A stretch of 49,392 nucleotides of DNA from an uncultured bacterium (GCA_902775595.1 CACYNF010000008.1:1-49392); one strand, 5' to 3'; numbered from the stretch's first letter, positions 17,503-26,382 are shown. The notes: generated by a model not told the origin, from the letters alone. Program-made: numbers and translations.

Positions 17503-18711
17503 CTAGATTGCGCCTTCATCCGCCTTCGCGCGGGCGTCGGACAATGAGACGCCGTTGCGGCGCGCGTAGGCGACGAGATCGTCGGCCTCCCACTTCGCGC
17601 GGCTAACGCCGTGCCCCGACGCGATTTTGCGCCTGACGGTCGAGCCGTCCGAAAGCGAGACCTCCTCGATCTTCCTCGAAAGCGTGTACCTGAGGCAGGT
17701 CTTTTCGCGAATGCCGAGAGTCAATGTGTTCGCGAATATCGCGGAAACGACTTTCGCCTTGTCCTCCTCCATGCACATCACGCACGCGAGGACACCGGGC
17801 CTGCCCTTCTTCATCACGACATGGGCAAACGCCACGTCCTTCGCGCCCGCTGCGAAGATGCGCTCCGACGCGAACGCGAGCTCCTCGCCCGTCATGTCGT
17901 CGACGTTGAAGTCGAGCTCGCAAATCGTCCCGTCCGCGGCGAGCGGCGCGGTCTTTTTGCCGAGCGTCGCGCGGACGACATTCGCGCGCGGGAAATCCCT
18001 CCGCCCCGCGCCGAAGCCGATCGTCTCCGACTTCATGAGCGGCTGCGGGCCGAACGAAGTCGCGAATGTCTTCAGGAGCGCGGCGCCAGTCGGCGTGCAG
18101 AGCTCGCCGACGATCTCGCCGTCGGAATACGACGGCACGCCAAGCAGCAGAAATGCCGTCGCGGGAGCGGGAACGGAAAGCGTCCCGTGCGCGCACTCGA
18201 CCGTCCCCGAGCCGACGTTGACGGGAGAGACGACGACTTCGTCCGGTGCGAGATTGTTCAGAAGATGGCAGAACGCCGCGATGTCGGCAACCGCATCGAG
18301 CGCACCGACTTCGTGGAAGTGGATTTCGCCCACCTCCCGCCCGTGCGCGCGCGACTCCGCCGCGGCGATCGCCTCGTAGACCTTCGCGACGTCGCGCTTC
18401 GTCTTTTCGCCAAGCGGTAGGCCCCCGACGAGCGAAAGGATGTCCGCGAGGGAATGGTGCTCGTGGTGGTGTTCGTGTCCGTGGTGGTGATGCTCGTGCG
18501 CACCCTCCTCCTCGCCGTGGACGCGTACGAAAAGATGAGTCGCCGCGATACCGCATTTGCAGAGCGTCTCGCGCGTGAACTCGACGCCGGGGATTCCGAG
18601 TGCGTTGAGTTCGGCGAGCGCGGCGTCCTTGTCGGGCATAAGTTCGAGGAGCGCTCCGGCGAGCATGTCGCCTGCCGCGCCCATCTGGCAGTCTATGTAG
18701 AGCGTCTTCAT
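17503..18711 (-). CDS. larC: Nickel-pincer cofactor biosynthesis protein LarC
   Basis: A 402-residue protein that inserts nickel, with CTP use, into the pincer nucleotide cofactor. It opens MKTLYIDCQMGAAGDM and has a His-rich segment (HEHHHHGHEHHHEHH, about residues 82-96), plausible for nickel binding. FHEVGALDAVADI, NVGSGTVECAHGTL, CTPTGAALL and DDMTGEELAFASE follow. In Lactobacillus the two halves are joined by programmed frameshifting; here they are one continuous frame. The start at 18711 overlaps the larB stop by four bases. Confidence 0.95.
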   Translation of the reverse strand: MKTLYIDCQMGAAGDMLAGALLELMPDKDAALAELNALGIPGVEFTRETLCKCGIAATHLFVRVHGEEEGAHEHHHHGHEHHHEHHSLADILSLVGGLPLGEKTKRDVAKVYEAIAAAESRAHGREVGEIHFHEVGALDAVADIAAFCHLLNNLAPDEVVVSPVNVGSGTVECAHGTLSVPAPATAFLLLGVPSYSDGEIVGELCTPTGAALLKTFATSFGPQPLMKSETIGFGAGRRDFPRANVVRATLGKKTAPLAADGTICELDFNVDDMTGEELAFASERIFAAGAKDVAFAHVVMKKGRPGVLACVMCMEEDKAKVVSAIFANTLTLGIREKTCLRYTLSRKIEEVSLSDGSTVRRKIASGHGVSRAKWEADDLVAYARRNGVSLSDARAKADEGAI

Positions 18712-19394
18712 TTCGCCTCCCCCATGTGGTTGATGCGGCTTGCGAGAAAGCCCGCGCCGAAGCCGTTGTCGATGTTCACGACGCTTACCCCCGCCGCGCA
18801 CGAATTCAGCATGGAGAGAAGCGCTGTGACGCCGCCGAACGAAGAACCGTAGCCGACGCTCGTGGGGACTGCGATTACAGGCGAATCGACAAGCCCGCCG
18901 ATTACGCTCGGAAGCGCCCCTTCCATCCCTGCAACCGCCACCACCACCCGCGCCGCGCGCAGTTCGCCAAGGCAGGCGAGAAGCCTGTGGAGCCCCGCAA
19001 CGCCTACGTCGTAAAGCCGCATTACCCTGTTGCCGAGCGCCTCCGCCACAAGCGCGGCTTCCTCGGCGACTGGGATGTCGCTCGTCCCGCCTGTCGCGAC
19101 GGCGATCGTGCCGATTCCGTCGCACGGCCTGTTTCCGCCGAGGCGCCCGAGCCGGGCTTCGGGGAAATACGTGAAGTCAGCGCCGAGGGACTTCGCGACC
19201 TCCGCGGCCTTTTCGGCGTCGATGCGCGTGACGAGCGCGGGGAGCTGGGCGTGGTCCCTGAGCGATGCGAGTATGGCCGCGATCTGAGCGGCTGTCTTCC
19301 CTTCGCCGTACACGACCTCGGCCGTTCCCTGGCGGGATCGGCGCTGCAGGTCGACGCGCGCGAAGCCGATGTCGTCTATGTCACAGGACTTCAT
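18708..19394 (-). CDS. larB: Nickel-pincer cofactor biosynthesis protein LarB
   Basis: A 228-residue NAD hydrolase/carboxylase that makes dicarboxylated nicotinate mononucleotide from NaAD. Signatures are FARVDLQRRSRQGTAEVVYG, IAVATGGTSDIPVAEEAA, YDVGVAGLHRLL, AVAGMEGALPSVIGGL and PTSVGYGSSFGGVTALLSML, the AIR-carboxylase-like core. It overlaps larE by 14 bases and larC by four. Confidence 0.96.
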   Translation of the reverse strand: MKSCDIDDIGFARVDLQRRSRQGTAEVVYGEGKTAAQIAAILASLRDHAQLPALVTRIDAEKAAEVAKSLGADFTYFPEARLGRLGGNRPCDGIGTIAVATGGTSDIPVAEEAALVAEALGNRVMRLYDVGVAGLHRLLACLGELRAARVVVAVAGMEGALPSVIGGLVDSPVIAVPTSVGYGSSFGGVTALLSMLNSCAAGVSVVNIDNGFGAGFLASRINHMGEAK

Positions 19395-20187
19395 TGAGGC
19401 TCCCTGTTCTGTATCCTTCGAGGTCGAGCGAAATGTAGGAAAAGCCGAGCCGCCTCAGTTCCGCGGCACATTCGCCGCGGCGCGCGAAGATCGCTTCCGT
19501 CGCCGCGGCGTCGGCCTCGATCCGCGCGGAGCCGCCGTGCGAGCGGACGCGCAGCTGCGAAAGCTCCGGCGCAACGGTGCGCAGGAAGCGCTCCGCCCCG
19601 CCGACGCGGAGAAGCCCCTCGCGCGTGATGCGCTCGCCGTACGGAAACCTCGACGCAAGGCACGCGGAGGACGGCCTCGCGCAGGCGGAGATTCCAAGCT
19701 CGCGCAGGCATTCGCGTATCTCGCCCTTTGAGAACCCGGCGTCCCTGAGCGGACTTCTGACGCCGAGCTCGGCAATCGCGCGGCGTCCGGGCCGGTAGTC
19801 CGAGTCGTCGTCGACGTTGGAACCCTCGGCGACGGCCTGGATTCCGTTCGCGCGCGCAAGGTCGCGGATCGCGGTGAAGAGCGCCTTCTTGCAGTGGTAG
19901 CAGCGGTCGGGCGGGTTTTCCGCGAACATCGGAACCGAGAGGACGTCGAACTCGATCGTCTCGAGGCGCGCGCCAATGTCGCGGCAGATGCGCCGCGCGT
20001 CGTCCGCCTCGTCCTGCGGGAACGCATGCGAAAGAACGGTCACCGCCATCGACCCGTCGCCAAGCGCGTCGTGCGCGGCCTTGAGGAGAAGCGTGGAGTC
20101 AGCCCCGCCGGAAAAGGCGACTGCGGCCGACCCCATCTGCGAAAGGATCCGCTTCAGGTCTTCATACCTGTCAAGCGGACGCGGCAT
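19381..20187 (-). CDS. larE: Nickel-pincer cofactor biosynthesis sulfur transferase LarE
   Basis: A 268-residue PP-loop enzyme that thiolates the cofactor precursor. The pyrophosphatase loop is SGGADS (26-31). CYHC supplies Cys96 and Cys99, and PSSACLASR places a cysteine at residue 176, matching the number of the sacrificial sulfur-donor Cys of L. plantarum LarE. This predicts the single-turnover desulfurising type, though the CxxC pair could instead support a cluster. The start at 20187 was chosen because homology begins at RPLDRYEDLKRIL; it overlaps the preceding gene by 17 bases. Confidence 0.94.
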   Translation of the reverse strand: MPRPLDRYEDLKRILSQMGSAAVAFSGGADSTLLLKAAHDALGDGSMAVTVLSHAFPQDEADDARRICRDIGARLETIEFDVLSVPMFAENPPDRCYHCKKALFTAIRDLARANGIQAVAEGSNVDDDSDYRPGRRAIAELGVRSPLRDAGFSKGEIRECLRELGISACARPSSACLASRFPYGERITREGLLRVGGAERFLRTVAPELSQLRVRSHGGSARIEADAAATEAIFARRGECAAELRRLGFSYISLDLEGYRTGSLNEVL

Positions 20188-20455
20188 GAAACTTCCGCGA
20201 AAGTGAGAGGACTCCGAACACCGCGAGCCCCGCGGCAAGCACGATGGCCCCCAGCAGCGCGTCGTGGGCGGAGAGGTCAAGAAGCGGCTCGCCCTCCATC
20301 GCGCCGGCGACGCAGTCGACGGACCACATGAGGGCCGCGCCCCAGAACATGAGCATCGTCGTGAAGACCGCGCCGTTCGGCCTGCCGGACTTCTTCGCCG
20401 CGAAATGCCAGGCCGTGAACGCGACGGCCGCCGCTATCGTCATGAGCTCACACAT
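20171..20455 (-). CDS. Small membrane protein of the lar operon (second)
   Basis: A 94-residue hydrophobic protein with about three membrane segments (TIAAAVAFTAWHFAA, TMLMFWGAALMWSVDCVAGAM and ALLGAIVLAAGLAVFGVL). It shares no family signature I can name. It overlaps the first small membrane protein by eight bases and larE by 17, so it is part of the same translation-coupled operon. A role in nickel entry, cofactor handling or membrane localisation of a LarA-type enzyme is inference only. The start at 20455 was taken because the longer frame adds a very basic, unlikely N-terminus. Confidence 0.75.
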   Translation of the reverse strand: MCELMTIAAAVAFTAWHFAAKKSGRPNGAVFTTMLMFWGAALMWSVDCVAGAMEGEPLLDLSAHDALLGAIVLAAGLAVFGVLSLSRKFHAASA

Positions 20456-20798
20456 GGGCCGCTCTCGTCTTCCTCTCGGAGCGAACCGAGAACGCAACCA
20501 TCGCCGCCCAGACGGCGACGAGGAGGACAGTCATCGCGACGCCGCGCGTGGCCATCTCGTGGAGCATCTCGCCAACGGCCTCGGGCCCTTCCTGCGCCGC
20601 GGTGAGAAAAGGCGGCGTGAAGATTATCTCGCCGTGGTAGACGTGCTCGACGGCGAGCAGGAAGCTGCCGCCGAACATCATCTTGCCGAGCCAGCCGAGC
20701 CTGCTGACGAAGGGGTTGCCCTCCGCAGACTTCGGAAGGGTCGTCTTAACCGCCGAAGCGACCGCCGCGGTCGCGAGCGGAACCGTGAAACACGCCAT
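20448..20798 (-). CDS. Small His-containing membrane protein, first gene of the lar operon
   Basis: A 116-residue protein with three to four hydrophobic stretches. Two histidine pairs lie in or beside membrane segments: AVEHVYHGEI (about residues 49-58) and EMLHEMATRG (about 77-86), a layout suited to metal or haem ligation. AAGGAG is seven bases before the ATG, and CTACACT about 60 bases upstream could be the -10. No ECF (LarMNQO-like) transporter is present, so a nickel-related role is a hypothesis from context. Confidence 0.8.
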   Translation of the reverse strand: MACFTVPLATAAVASAVKTTLPKSAEGNPFVSRLGWLGKMMFGGSFLLAVEHVYHGEIIFTPPFLTAAQEGPEAVGEMLHEMATRGVAMTVLLVAVWAAMVAFSVRSERKTRAAHV

Positions 20799-20892
20799 GT
20801 CTTGACTCCTTGTCTTTTACTGCCGCGCCTGCATTTATCCGTTTCCGCGAAATAGTGTAGCAAATTGCCGCGCAGTTGCATAGCCCCGTGGA

Positions 20893-21663
20893 TTAAAGGA
20901 GGTCGAGGGGGAGCTTGCGGCGCGCGCCGGGGAGATCGGCGACGAAACGCGGGAGGGCGAGCCCGCCGATGCGCTCCGCGCAGTACGCCTCGATTTCCTT
21001 CGCCCGCGCGAGCGGAACGCCAAAGCGCTCCTGAAGCCCCTCGACGGGATCGCACTGGAAGACGTAGTAGGGCCGGATCCTCGCGGCGGAAAGCGCGCGA
21101 AGAAGCGCGAGCATCCTGGCCGGCGTGTCGTTCACGCCCCTGAGAAGCACCGTCTGAGAGGAGACGGGGATGCCGCAGTCGACGAGACGCGCCGCAGCTC
21201 CCCCCGCGCGCTTCGCCTCGGCCGCAGTGTTGACGTGGACGTTCGCCCACACCTTGCCGCGCCCGACGCGCCGCAGAAGGCGCGCAAGGCGCAGCGTCAC
21301 CCTCGCCTCCTTCGCGACGGGCGCGCGGGTGCATATGCGCACGACCTCTATCTGCGGGAGAGATGCGAACGCATCGACGAAGCGCGCGACCTCGGCGTCG
21401 GAAAGCGTCAGCACGTCGCCGCCCGACAGCAGCACGTCCCTCACCTTCGGATGCCGCTTCACCCAGTCGACGCAGGCGGCGAGCCCCTCGGGCGTGTCGA
21501 CGACGGGGGACTTCCCGAGGATGAACTTCCGCGTGCAGTGCGGGCACGCGCCGAAGCAGCGGTCGGTCGTCATGACGAGCACGCGGTCGGGGAACCTCTG
21601 CTTCAGCCCCGGCGGCATCGAACGGCGCGGCGACAGCTCGCCGAATGGATCTCTCCTATTCAT
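20893..21663 (-). CDS. Short KamA/EpmB-like radical SAM aminomutase-family protein
   Basis: A 256-residue radical SAM protein with the aminomutase-type cluster motif CFGACPHC. Preceding RFPDRVLVMTTD and following LLSGGDVLTLSD are typical of lysine 2,3-aminomutase relatives. The C-terminus LPGARRKLPLDLL keeps a Lys where KamA binds PLP (PGGGGK). It lacks the roughly 90-residue helical N-terminus of KamA and EpmB. The start overlaps the stop of the AT-DH-PPTase gene by eight bases, so the two are translated together. Substrate unknown; a beta-amino acid or a protein lysine are the family options. Confidence 0.85.
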   Translation of the reverse strand: MNRRDPFGELSPRRSMPPGLKQRFPDRVLVMTTDRCFGACPHCTRKFILGKSPVVDTPEGLAACVDWVKRHPKVRDVLLSGGDVLTLSDAEVARFVDAFASLPQIEVVRICTRAPVAKEARVTLRLARLLRRVGRGKVWANVHVNTAAEAKRAGGAAARLVDCGIPVSSQTVLLRGVNDTPARMLALLRALSAARIRPYYVFQCDPVEGLQERFGVPLARAKEIEAYCAERIGGLALPRFVADLPGARRKLPLDLL

Positions 21664-24600
21664 CGAACAGGGTCATTGGCATGAAGCAGAACGCAAGCGC
21701 GTGTTCGCGCATGACGCGCGAGACGACGTCTATGTCGCGGCCGCGGAACTTCTTGAAGGCGTCGAGCCACGCGCCCTCGAGGCGGATGACGAGCCTGCCC
21801 GTGTCGGCCTGGTAGCCGGTGACGTGCATCTCGCGCGGGCTGTAGCGTATCCCGGTTCCGAGCGCCTTGGAGACGGCCTCCTTCGCGCACCAGAACCTTA
21901 TTATCGCCTGCGACGCGTTCGCGGCGTTCGCGGCGAGCTCGAGCTCCTCGGGAACGAACACGCCCGCGGTGAACTCCTCGGAGAGGTCGCGCGTTACGGA
22001 CTCGACGTCGACGCCGACGCGCGCGTTGGCCGCCGCGAGCGCGATGATGAACTGCGCGGTGTGCGCGATGGCGATGTCGATCTTCTCGGCGAGGTAGTCC
22101 CCCCACGCGCCGAGCGCATGGGGCTTGCCGGAGTCGTCGCGCCATATCTGGATGTCGGCGTCGCTCCACCTCGCCTGGTGGAAGTCCTTGAGATACCGCC
22201 TCACGGCCTCCTTCGCGGCGACGCGCCCGAACAGCCATTCCGTGCGCCGCGACGCGGAGCCGGGCATGCTGCGGAACTCGTCGCGCTCCTGCGTCCCGAG
22301 TACGACGTGCGAGAGCGTCTTGAGCCACAGCTCCTCGTTGCGCTCGAAGATCTGGTAGGGAACGTCCGTTATGAACGCGCTCGCGACCTCCGTCGCCGGG
22401 TCGCCGAGCATGTCGGTCGAGACGCGGCGCGTGAGGAACGCGTTCGCCGGCTGGTGAATGAGCTCGCGGTACTCCGCGGGAACACGCTCGGTGAGCTCCT
22501 CCCAGCCGGAGAGCGCCATGACCGCCGTGCCGTTGCCGTCTGTCGCGACGATGTCGCAGACGTGCGACTTGGGCGTGACGCCGGTGAGCCTGAGGTAGCA
22601 CTTGAGACGCGAGCCCTCGTGCGGCGGCGCGCCGAAGAGCTCGAGCTTCCTCATGCGGAACGGGAACGAGAAAGCGCCCGTGAACTTCTCGTGGCTGCGC
22701 CAGAGCGAGAAGCCGCTCGCAACCACGCCGAGGAGGAGGGGGTTTACGACCCAGAGCGGGAAGCGCGTGAAGACAACGGCGTCGGACATCTGCGGGACCT
22801 CGACCTCGTAGTCGAGCCCCGATTCACTCCACGACTCGACGAAGCGTATCCCCCTGAGCCGGCGCCCGAAGCAGAGGCGCGACGGGTATATGTCGCGGCC
22901 TGACCAGTGGACGCTGCGCGGCTTGAACATCGGCTGCGGCGATGCCACGACAGACGGCGCCGGCTGCTCTGCCAGCACGAACACGCCGTCCATCAGCGGC
23001 CAGGTGTAGGCGGAATTCGGGGAATCGTCGCGCACCTGGACCTTGACGGCCGCGAGCTTCGCGTCGCCGGACGCGACGCGCTCGGCCTTGACGAAGAGCC
23101 GGAGCTCTCCGCCCGAAAAGGCGACCATCCGCCTGCAGCCCAGATCCTCGATCGCGACGAGCGACCTGTTCGGCACGACCATGCGCGCGACCTCGGCCAT
23201 GATCTCCGCCGCCGCAGGGATGGAAAGCGTAACGAGCCCCTTGAGGTTGGGGTCGGCGTAGGAGAGCTGGCTCGTGCCGAGCGCGAAATCGGCGAGGAAC
23301 GGCGCGTCAGAAGTGCGGAACGTCTTCGCCACCTCTATCGATACGCCGGGGCTCTGCGAGAGGATGTCGGCGTCTGAGACGAGCGGATTCGCCGCGCCGA
23401 AGTCGAACTGGCGCTGGCGGCGCGCCTTCGCGGCCATTGCCGCGGCCCTCTGCGCGGCCTTCGCGCCGCGGCCCGTCGGCTCGGAGAGGAAGTTCGCGCC
23501 CTGCAGGAAGGTCTCGTCTCCGAGCAGGGTGAGGCGCGGGAACGCGCTCGACAGCAGCATCTCCGCGTCGCGCCGCACCTCGAGGGAAAGCAAGGAATTG
23601 AAGTCGAGCTGCCTTACGCGGCGGCCCTCGAACGCCTTTGCGAAGTCGAACTCCGCGCCGTAGGCGGCGAGCTGGCCGAGCGCGTGGTGCGCCTGCAGGA
23701 TGCCGCGGCGGTGTATCGAGTTGAGCGCTATCGCCGCGAAGTCGGAGCCCTTCAGCGTCTCCGCTACGGCAGCCGTCATCAGCCCGCGCGGACCGACCTC
23801 GAGGAAGACGCGGTATCCGTCGGCGTACATCTTCTGTATCGTCTCGCGGAACCTCACCGGCTGCGCCCAGCGCTCGGCCGTGTCGTTGCGCGACGGGCGC
23901 GCCTTGCGCGGGAGGCGGTCGGCCTGCGCGCACGAGTAGACGTCGCACACCGCCTCGTGCTTCATCCAGTCGCCGGCGAACTTCTTGACGCCCGCGACTA
24001 TCGGCTTGCACTTCGACGTGTTGAACGGGCGCTCGAGCGCGAGCTTCATCGTGCGGATCCCCGCGTCGGAGAACGCCTTGAGCGCGGTCTCCTCGTAGTC
24101 GGGCGCGACGGCGTAGGTGCGCTGGCGCGGGGAGAAGTCGAGGACAAGCGCGACCTTGTCGGCCGGAAAGCCCTTCACCACCTCGTCCGCCTCCCCCTCG
24201 TGCTTGAGGAGGACGGAGATTATCGACGTCTTCGGGAGCCCCGAGTGGTCTACCGCCTTGTCGACGATCTTGTAGATCTCGCGTATCGCGCGCACTCTCA
24301 CGGGCCGGGGGTTGCCCGTTCCAGCGGCGCCCGAGCGCATCACCGCGGCAAGGTCGCCGCCAACGCAGCCGACGACGCCGTCGGGCTTTATGCCGAGGCG
24401 GTCGAGGAGCCGCGACAGGGCGACGCATCCCGAGAAGGAGGCCACGAACGCCTGGGCATAGGCGCCCGAGCTGAATATGTCGGCGTCGTGGCGGTAATAT
24501 GACGCAGGGGGGAAGATGAAGCTCGACGGCGTGAAGTCGGGATCGTCCGCAAGCGCCTCCTCGAGCTCGTCGAACGCCGCACGGCACTCGGGGTGGAGGA

Positions 24601-24982
24601 TCGCAATGTCGCGGAGCATGTCGGGATAGAAGCTCATCACGCCCGGATAGACGAAGGCGAGCTTCCCGGTGCCGTCGCCGACGAGATGAGAGCGGAAGTA
24701 GTAGGTGCCGCTCTTGTCGCGTATCTTCGCCGCGCCCGCCGCGATGCGCGAACGCGCGGAGAAGAGGCGCTCCCTCAGCTCGTGGACGCTCGACACGACG
24801 AGCGCGAGGACTGCGGGGCCGCGCGAGAGCGAGCAGGTGTAGGCGACGTCGGCGAGCGGCACGTCCGGCACGCGGTCGAGGAACGCCACGATGCGCGCGA
24901 CCTCCGCCGCGAGCGAGGCGTCGTCCGCCGCCGAGACGAGGACGAGTTCGCTTCTGCCGGTTGCCCCGAAACCCGCCGTCAC
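21656..24982 (-). CDS. PUFA-synthase-like AT-DH-PPTase fusion with erased AT and DH active sites
   Basis: An 1108-residue protein. Residues about 105-450 align with the acyltransferase of PfaB-type PUFA synthases (FVYPGVMSFYPDML), but the GHSxG nucleophile elbow reads GCVGG (205-209, Ser to Val207) and the partner His is Asn321 (PFNTS). Residues about 555-850 form a double-hotdog dehydratase: PFLADFALG replaces the catalytic His with Phe566, and NPLLLG replaces the catalytic Asp with Gly752. Residues about 915-1090 are an Sfp-type phosphopantetheinyl transferase with its motifs intact (GVDVE with Asp992 and Glu994; WCAKEAVSKA at 1031-1040). No acyl carrier protein is present. It overlaps the KS-like gene by four bases and the radical SAM gene by eight. 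There are no stops or frameshifts, so the losses look selected, not decayed. Confidence 0.85.
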   Translation of the reverse strand: MTAGFGATGRSELVLVSAADDASLAAEVARIVAFLDRVPDVPLADVAYTCSLSRGPAVLALVVSSVHELRERLFSARSRIAAGAAKIRDKSGTYYFRSHLVGDGTGKLAFVYPGVMSFYPDMLRDIAILHPECRAAFDELEEALADDPDFTPSSFIFPPASYYRHDADIFSSGAYAQAFVASFSGCVALSRLLDRLGIKPDGVVGCVGGDLAAVMRSGAAGTGNPRPVRVRAIREIYKIVDKAVDHSGLPKTSIISVLLKHEGEADEVVKGFPADKVALVLDFSPRQRTYAVAPDYEETALKAFSDAGIRTMKLALERPFNTSKCKPIVAGVKKFAGDWMKHEAVCDVYSCAQADRLPRKARPSRNDTAERWAQPVRFRETIQKMYADGYRVFLEVGPRGLMTAAVAETLKGSDFAAIALNSIHRRGILQAHHALGQLAAYGAEFDFAKAFEGRRVRQLDFNSLLSLEVRRDAEMLLSSAFPRLTLLGDETFLQGANFLSEPTGRGAKAAQRAAAMAAKARRQRQFDFGAANPLVSDADILSQSPGVSIEVAKTFRTSDAPFLADFALGTSQLSYADPNLKGLVTLSIPAAAEIMAEVARMVVPNRSLVAIEDLGCRRMVAFSGGELRLFVKAERVASGDAKLAAVKVQVRDDSPNSAYTWPLMDGVFVLAEQPAPSVVASPQPMFKPRSVHWSGRDIYPSRLCFGRRLRGIRFVESWSESGLDYEVEVPQMSDAVVFTRFPLWVVNPLLLGVVASGFSLWRSHEKFTGAFSFPFRMRKLELFGAPPHEGSRLKCYLRLTGVTPKSHVCDIVATDGNGTAVMALSGWEELTERVPAEYRELIHQPANAFLTRRVSTDMLGDPATEVASAFITDVPYQIFERNEELWLKTLSHVVLGTQERDEFRSMPGSASRRTEWLFGRVAAKEAVRRYLKDFHQARWSDADIQIWRDDSGKPHALGAWGDYLAEKIDIAIAHTAQFIIALAAANARVGVDVESVTRDLSEEFTAGVFVPEELELAANAANASQAIIRFWCAKEAVSKALGTGIRYSPREMHVTGYQADTGRLVIRLEGAWLDAFKKFRGRDIDVVSRVMREHALAFCFMPMTLFDE

Positions 24983-26382
24983 GACCTCACCTCCGGTTCC
25001 TCCTCAAGGACGATCACCGCCGAGCGGCCGCCTTTCGCCGCGGCGCCCACCGGATCAGTCGCGTCGAAGTTCGCGCCGAGAACCGCGGCGCGGCGCGGGC
25101 TCGAACTGTCGCCGGTTATCCACGGTCGCGCTTCGCCAAGGAGATACGCGCTCGACGCGAGGTTCGCGAGGGAGTCGTGGGGATGCTCCGGCGGGATCTG
25201 CGGCGGCAGCACGCGGTTGAAGAGCGAAAGCGACGCCTTGACGACGCCTGCGGCCATCGCCGCGCGGAGGGTATGGCCGATGTTGCCCTTGACCGAGCCC
25301 ATCGCGACGAGGGGCCCTCCGGGGCGATGCTCGCCCCAGAGCCGGTGGACGGCGTCTATCTCGCGCTGCTCTGCGACTGCGATCCCCGAGCCGTCGGCTT
25401 CGATGAGCCCTACGGTCTTGACGGGGATTTCGCTCCCCTCCGTCGCCTGCGCGAGGATCGCCGACGGGTCGTCTTCGGGATTGTGGCCTATAGCTATCGA
25501 GCGGACGAGCGCGTAGACGCGATCGTGGTCGCGCAGCGCGTCGGTGCGGCGCTTCAGGACGAAGAACGCGCCGCCCTCGCCCGGGATCGTGCCCTCCTGC
25601 TCCTGCGCGAAGGGATAGAGCTCGGTGCGCGTCGAAAACGGAATCGCGCCGGAGAGGCCCTCGAGGTAGGCGCGCGGGATCGGCGGCGTGAGCGCGCCAG
25701 CGAGAGCGACGTCCGCCTGTCCCGAGACGAGGTCGGCGACGGCGTTCTGCAGCGCCGCCGCGCCGGAGAGAATGCCGGCGTCCATCGTGGTCGCCACGCC
25801 CGCGAACGAGCATTCGCGCGCTATCCACGAGGCGAAGCGGTAGCCCGTGCCGAGAAGAAACGACGAGGCGTTGGGCGCGGGAAGCGACTCGACGAGCTTC
25901 TTCCTCACCTCGTCGAGGGACTCCTCGGGGGAGCGCGGGAAGAACCTGCGGATGATGTCCATCGTCTGGTCGAGGAACGCCGTGTGCTGGAGCCAGTTCA
26001 CCGTCGACGCGTTGAACGGCGGCGCATACCCGATGCGCACGCTGCCCTTGATCGGCGTCGGCGAATGCGGGCGGAGCCCGGCGTCCGCAAGCGCGTCGAA
26101 CGCGAGCTGCGTCGCGAAGTAGAGGTCCTGGTTCTCGCCGGCGTTTACCTGGCGCGGGAAGTTCTGCATCGAGGGCACGCACGAGAAGAGCGGCCCGAGC
26201 TGCCCCATCCTCGTGGGATAGGGTCTTGCGAAGACGTTGCGCGTGCCGACCGGCAGCTCGGCGTCTGGACCGAGCGGCGACAGGCAGCAGCGGCGCGACA
26301 TAACGGCGCTCCAGAAGGCCGAAGGCGTCGGACACTCCGCGAACCGGCACGACATGCCGACTATGGCGATGCGGGATTCCAC
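24979..26382 (-). CDS. Ketosynthase-like protein lacking the catalytic Cys and one His
   Basis: A 467-residue thiolase-fold beta-ketoacyl synthase relative, from RIAIVGMSCRFAECP to LGANFDATDP. The nucleophile motif (normally DxACSS) reads DAGILSG, putting Ile204 in place of Cys. The first catalytic His (normally EAHGTG) is Asp330 in EADGSG. The second Lys/His motif is kept (GSVKGNIGH, Lys365 and His370). It therefore cannot condense acyl chains in the normal way and resembles a chain-length-factor or the KS-like half of PfaB. The start is GTG at 26382, eight bases after a TATAAT box, suggesting a leaderless mRNA. It overlaps the next gene by four bases (ATGA). Confidence 0.87.
   Translation of the reverse strand: MESRIAIVGMSCRFAECPTPSAFWSAVMSRRCCLSPLGPDAELPVGTRNVFARPYPTRMGQLGPLFSCVPSMQNFPRQVNAGENQDLYFATQLAFDALADAGLRPHSPTPIKGSVRIGYAPPFNASTVNWLQHTAFLDQTMDIIRRFFPRSPEESLDEVRKKLVESLPAPNASSFLLGTGYRFASWIARECSFAGVATTMDAGILSGAAALQNAVADLVSGQADVALAGALTPPIPRAYLEGLSGAIPFSTRTELYPFAQEQEGTIPGEGGAFFVLKRRTDALRDHDRVYALVRSIAIGHNPEDDPSAILAQATEGSEIPVKTVGLIEADGSGIAVAEQREIDAVHRLWGEHRPGGPLVAMGSVKGNIGHTLRAAMAAGVVKASLSLFNRVLPPQIPPEHPHDSLANLASSAYLLGEARPWITGDSSSPRRAAVLGANFDATDPVGAAAKGGRSAVIVLEEEPEVRS

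Noticed and set aside
17503-18711. larC split by frameshifting as in Lactobacillus
   Set aside because: The two halves are in one uninterrupted frame here.
21170-24502. Long plus-strand open frames opposite the AT-DH-PPTase gene
   Set aside because: Shadow frames: no start signals, no motifs, biased composition.
21656-26382. Ordinary polyketide or omega-3 fatty acid synthase cluster
   Set aside because: The KS, AT and DH catalytic residues are absent, and there is no ACP, KR, ER or second KS nearby.
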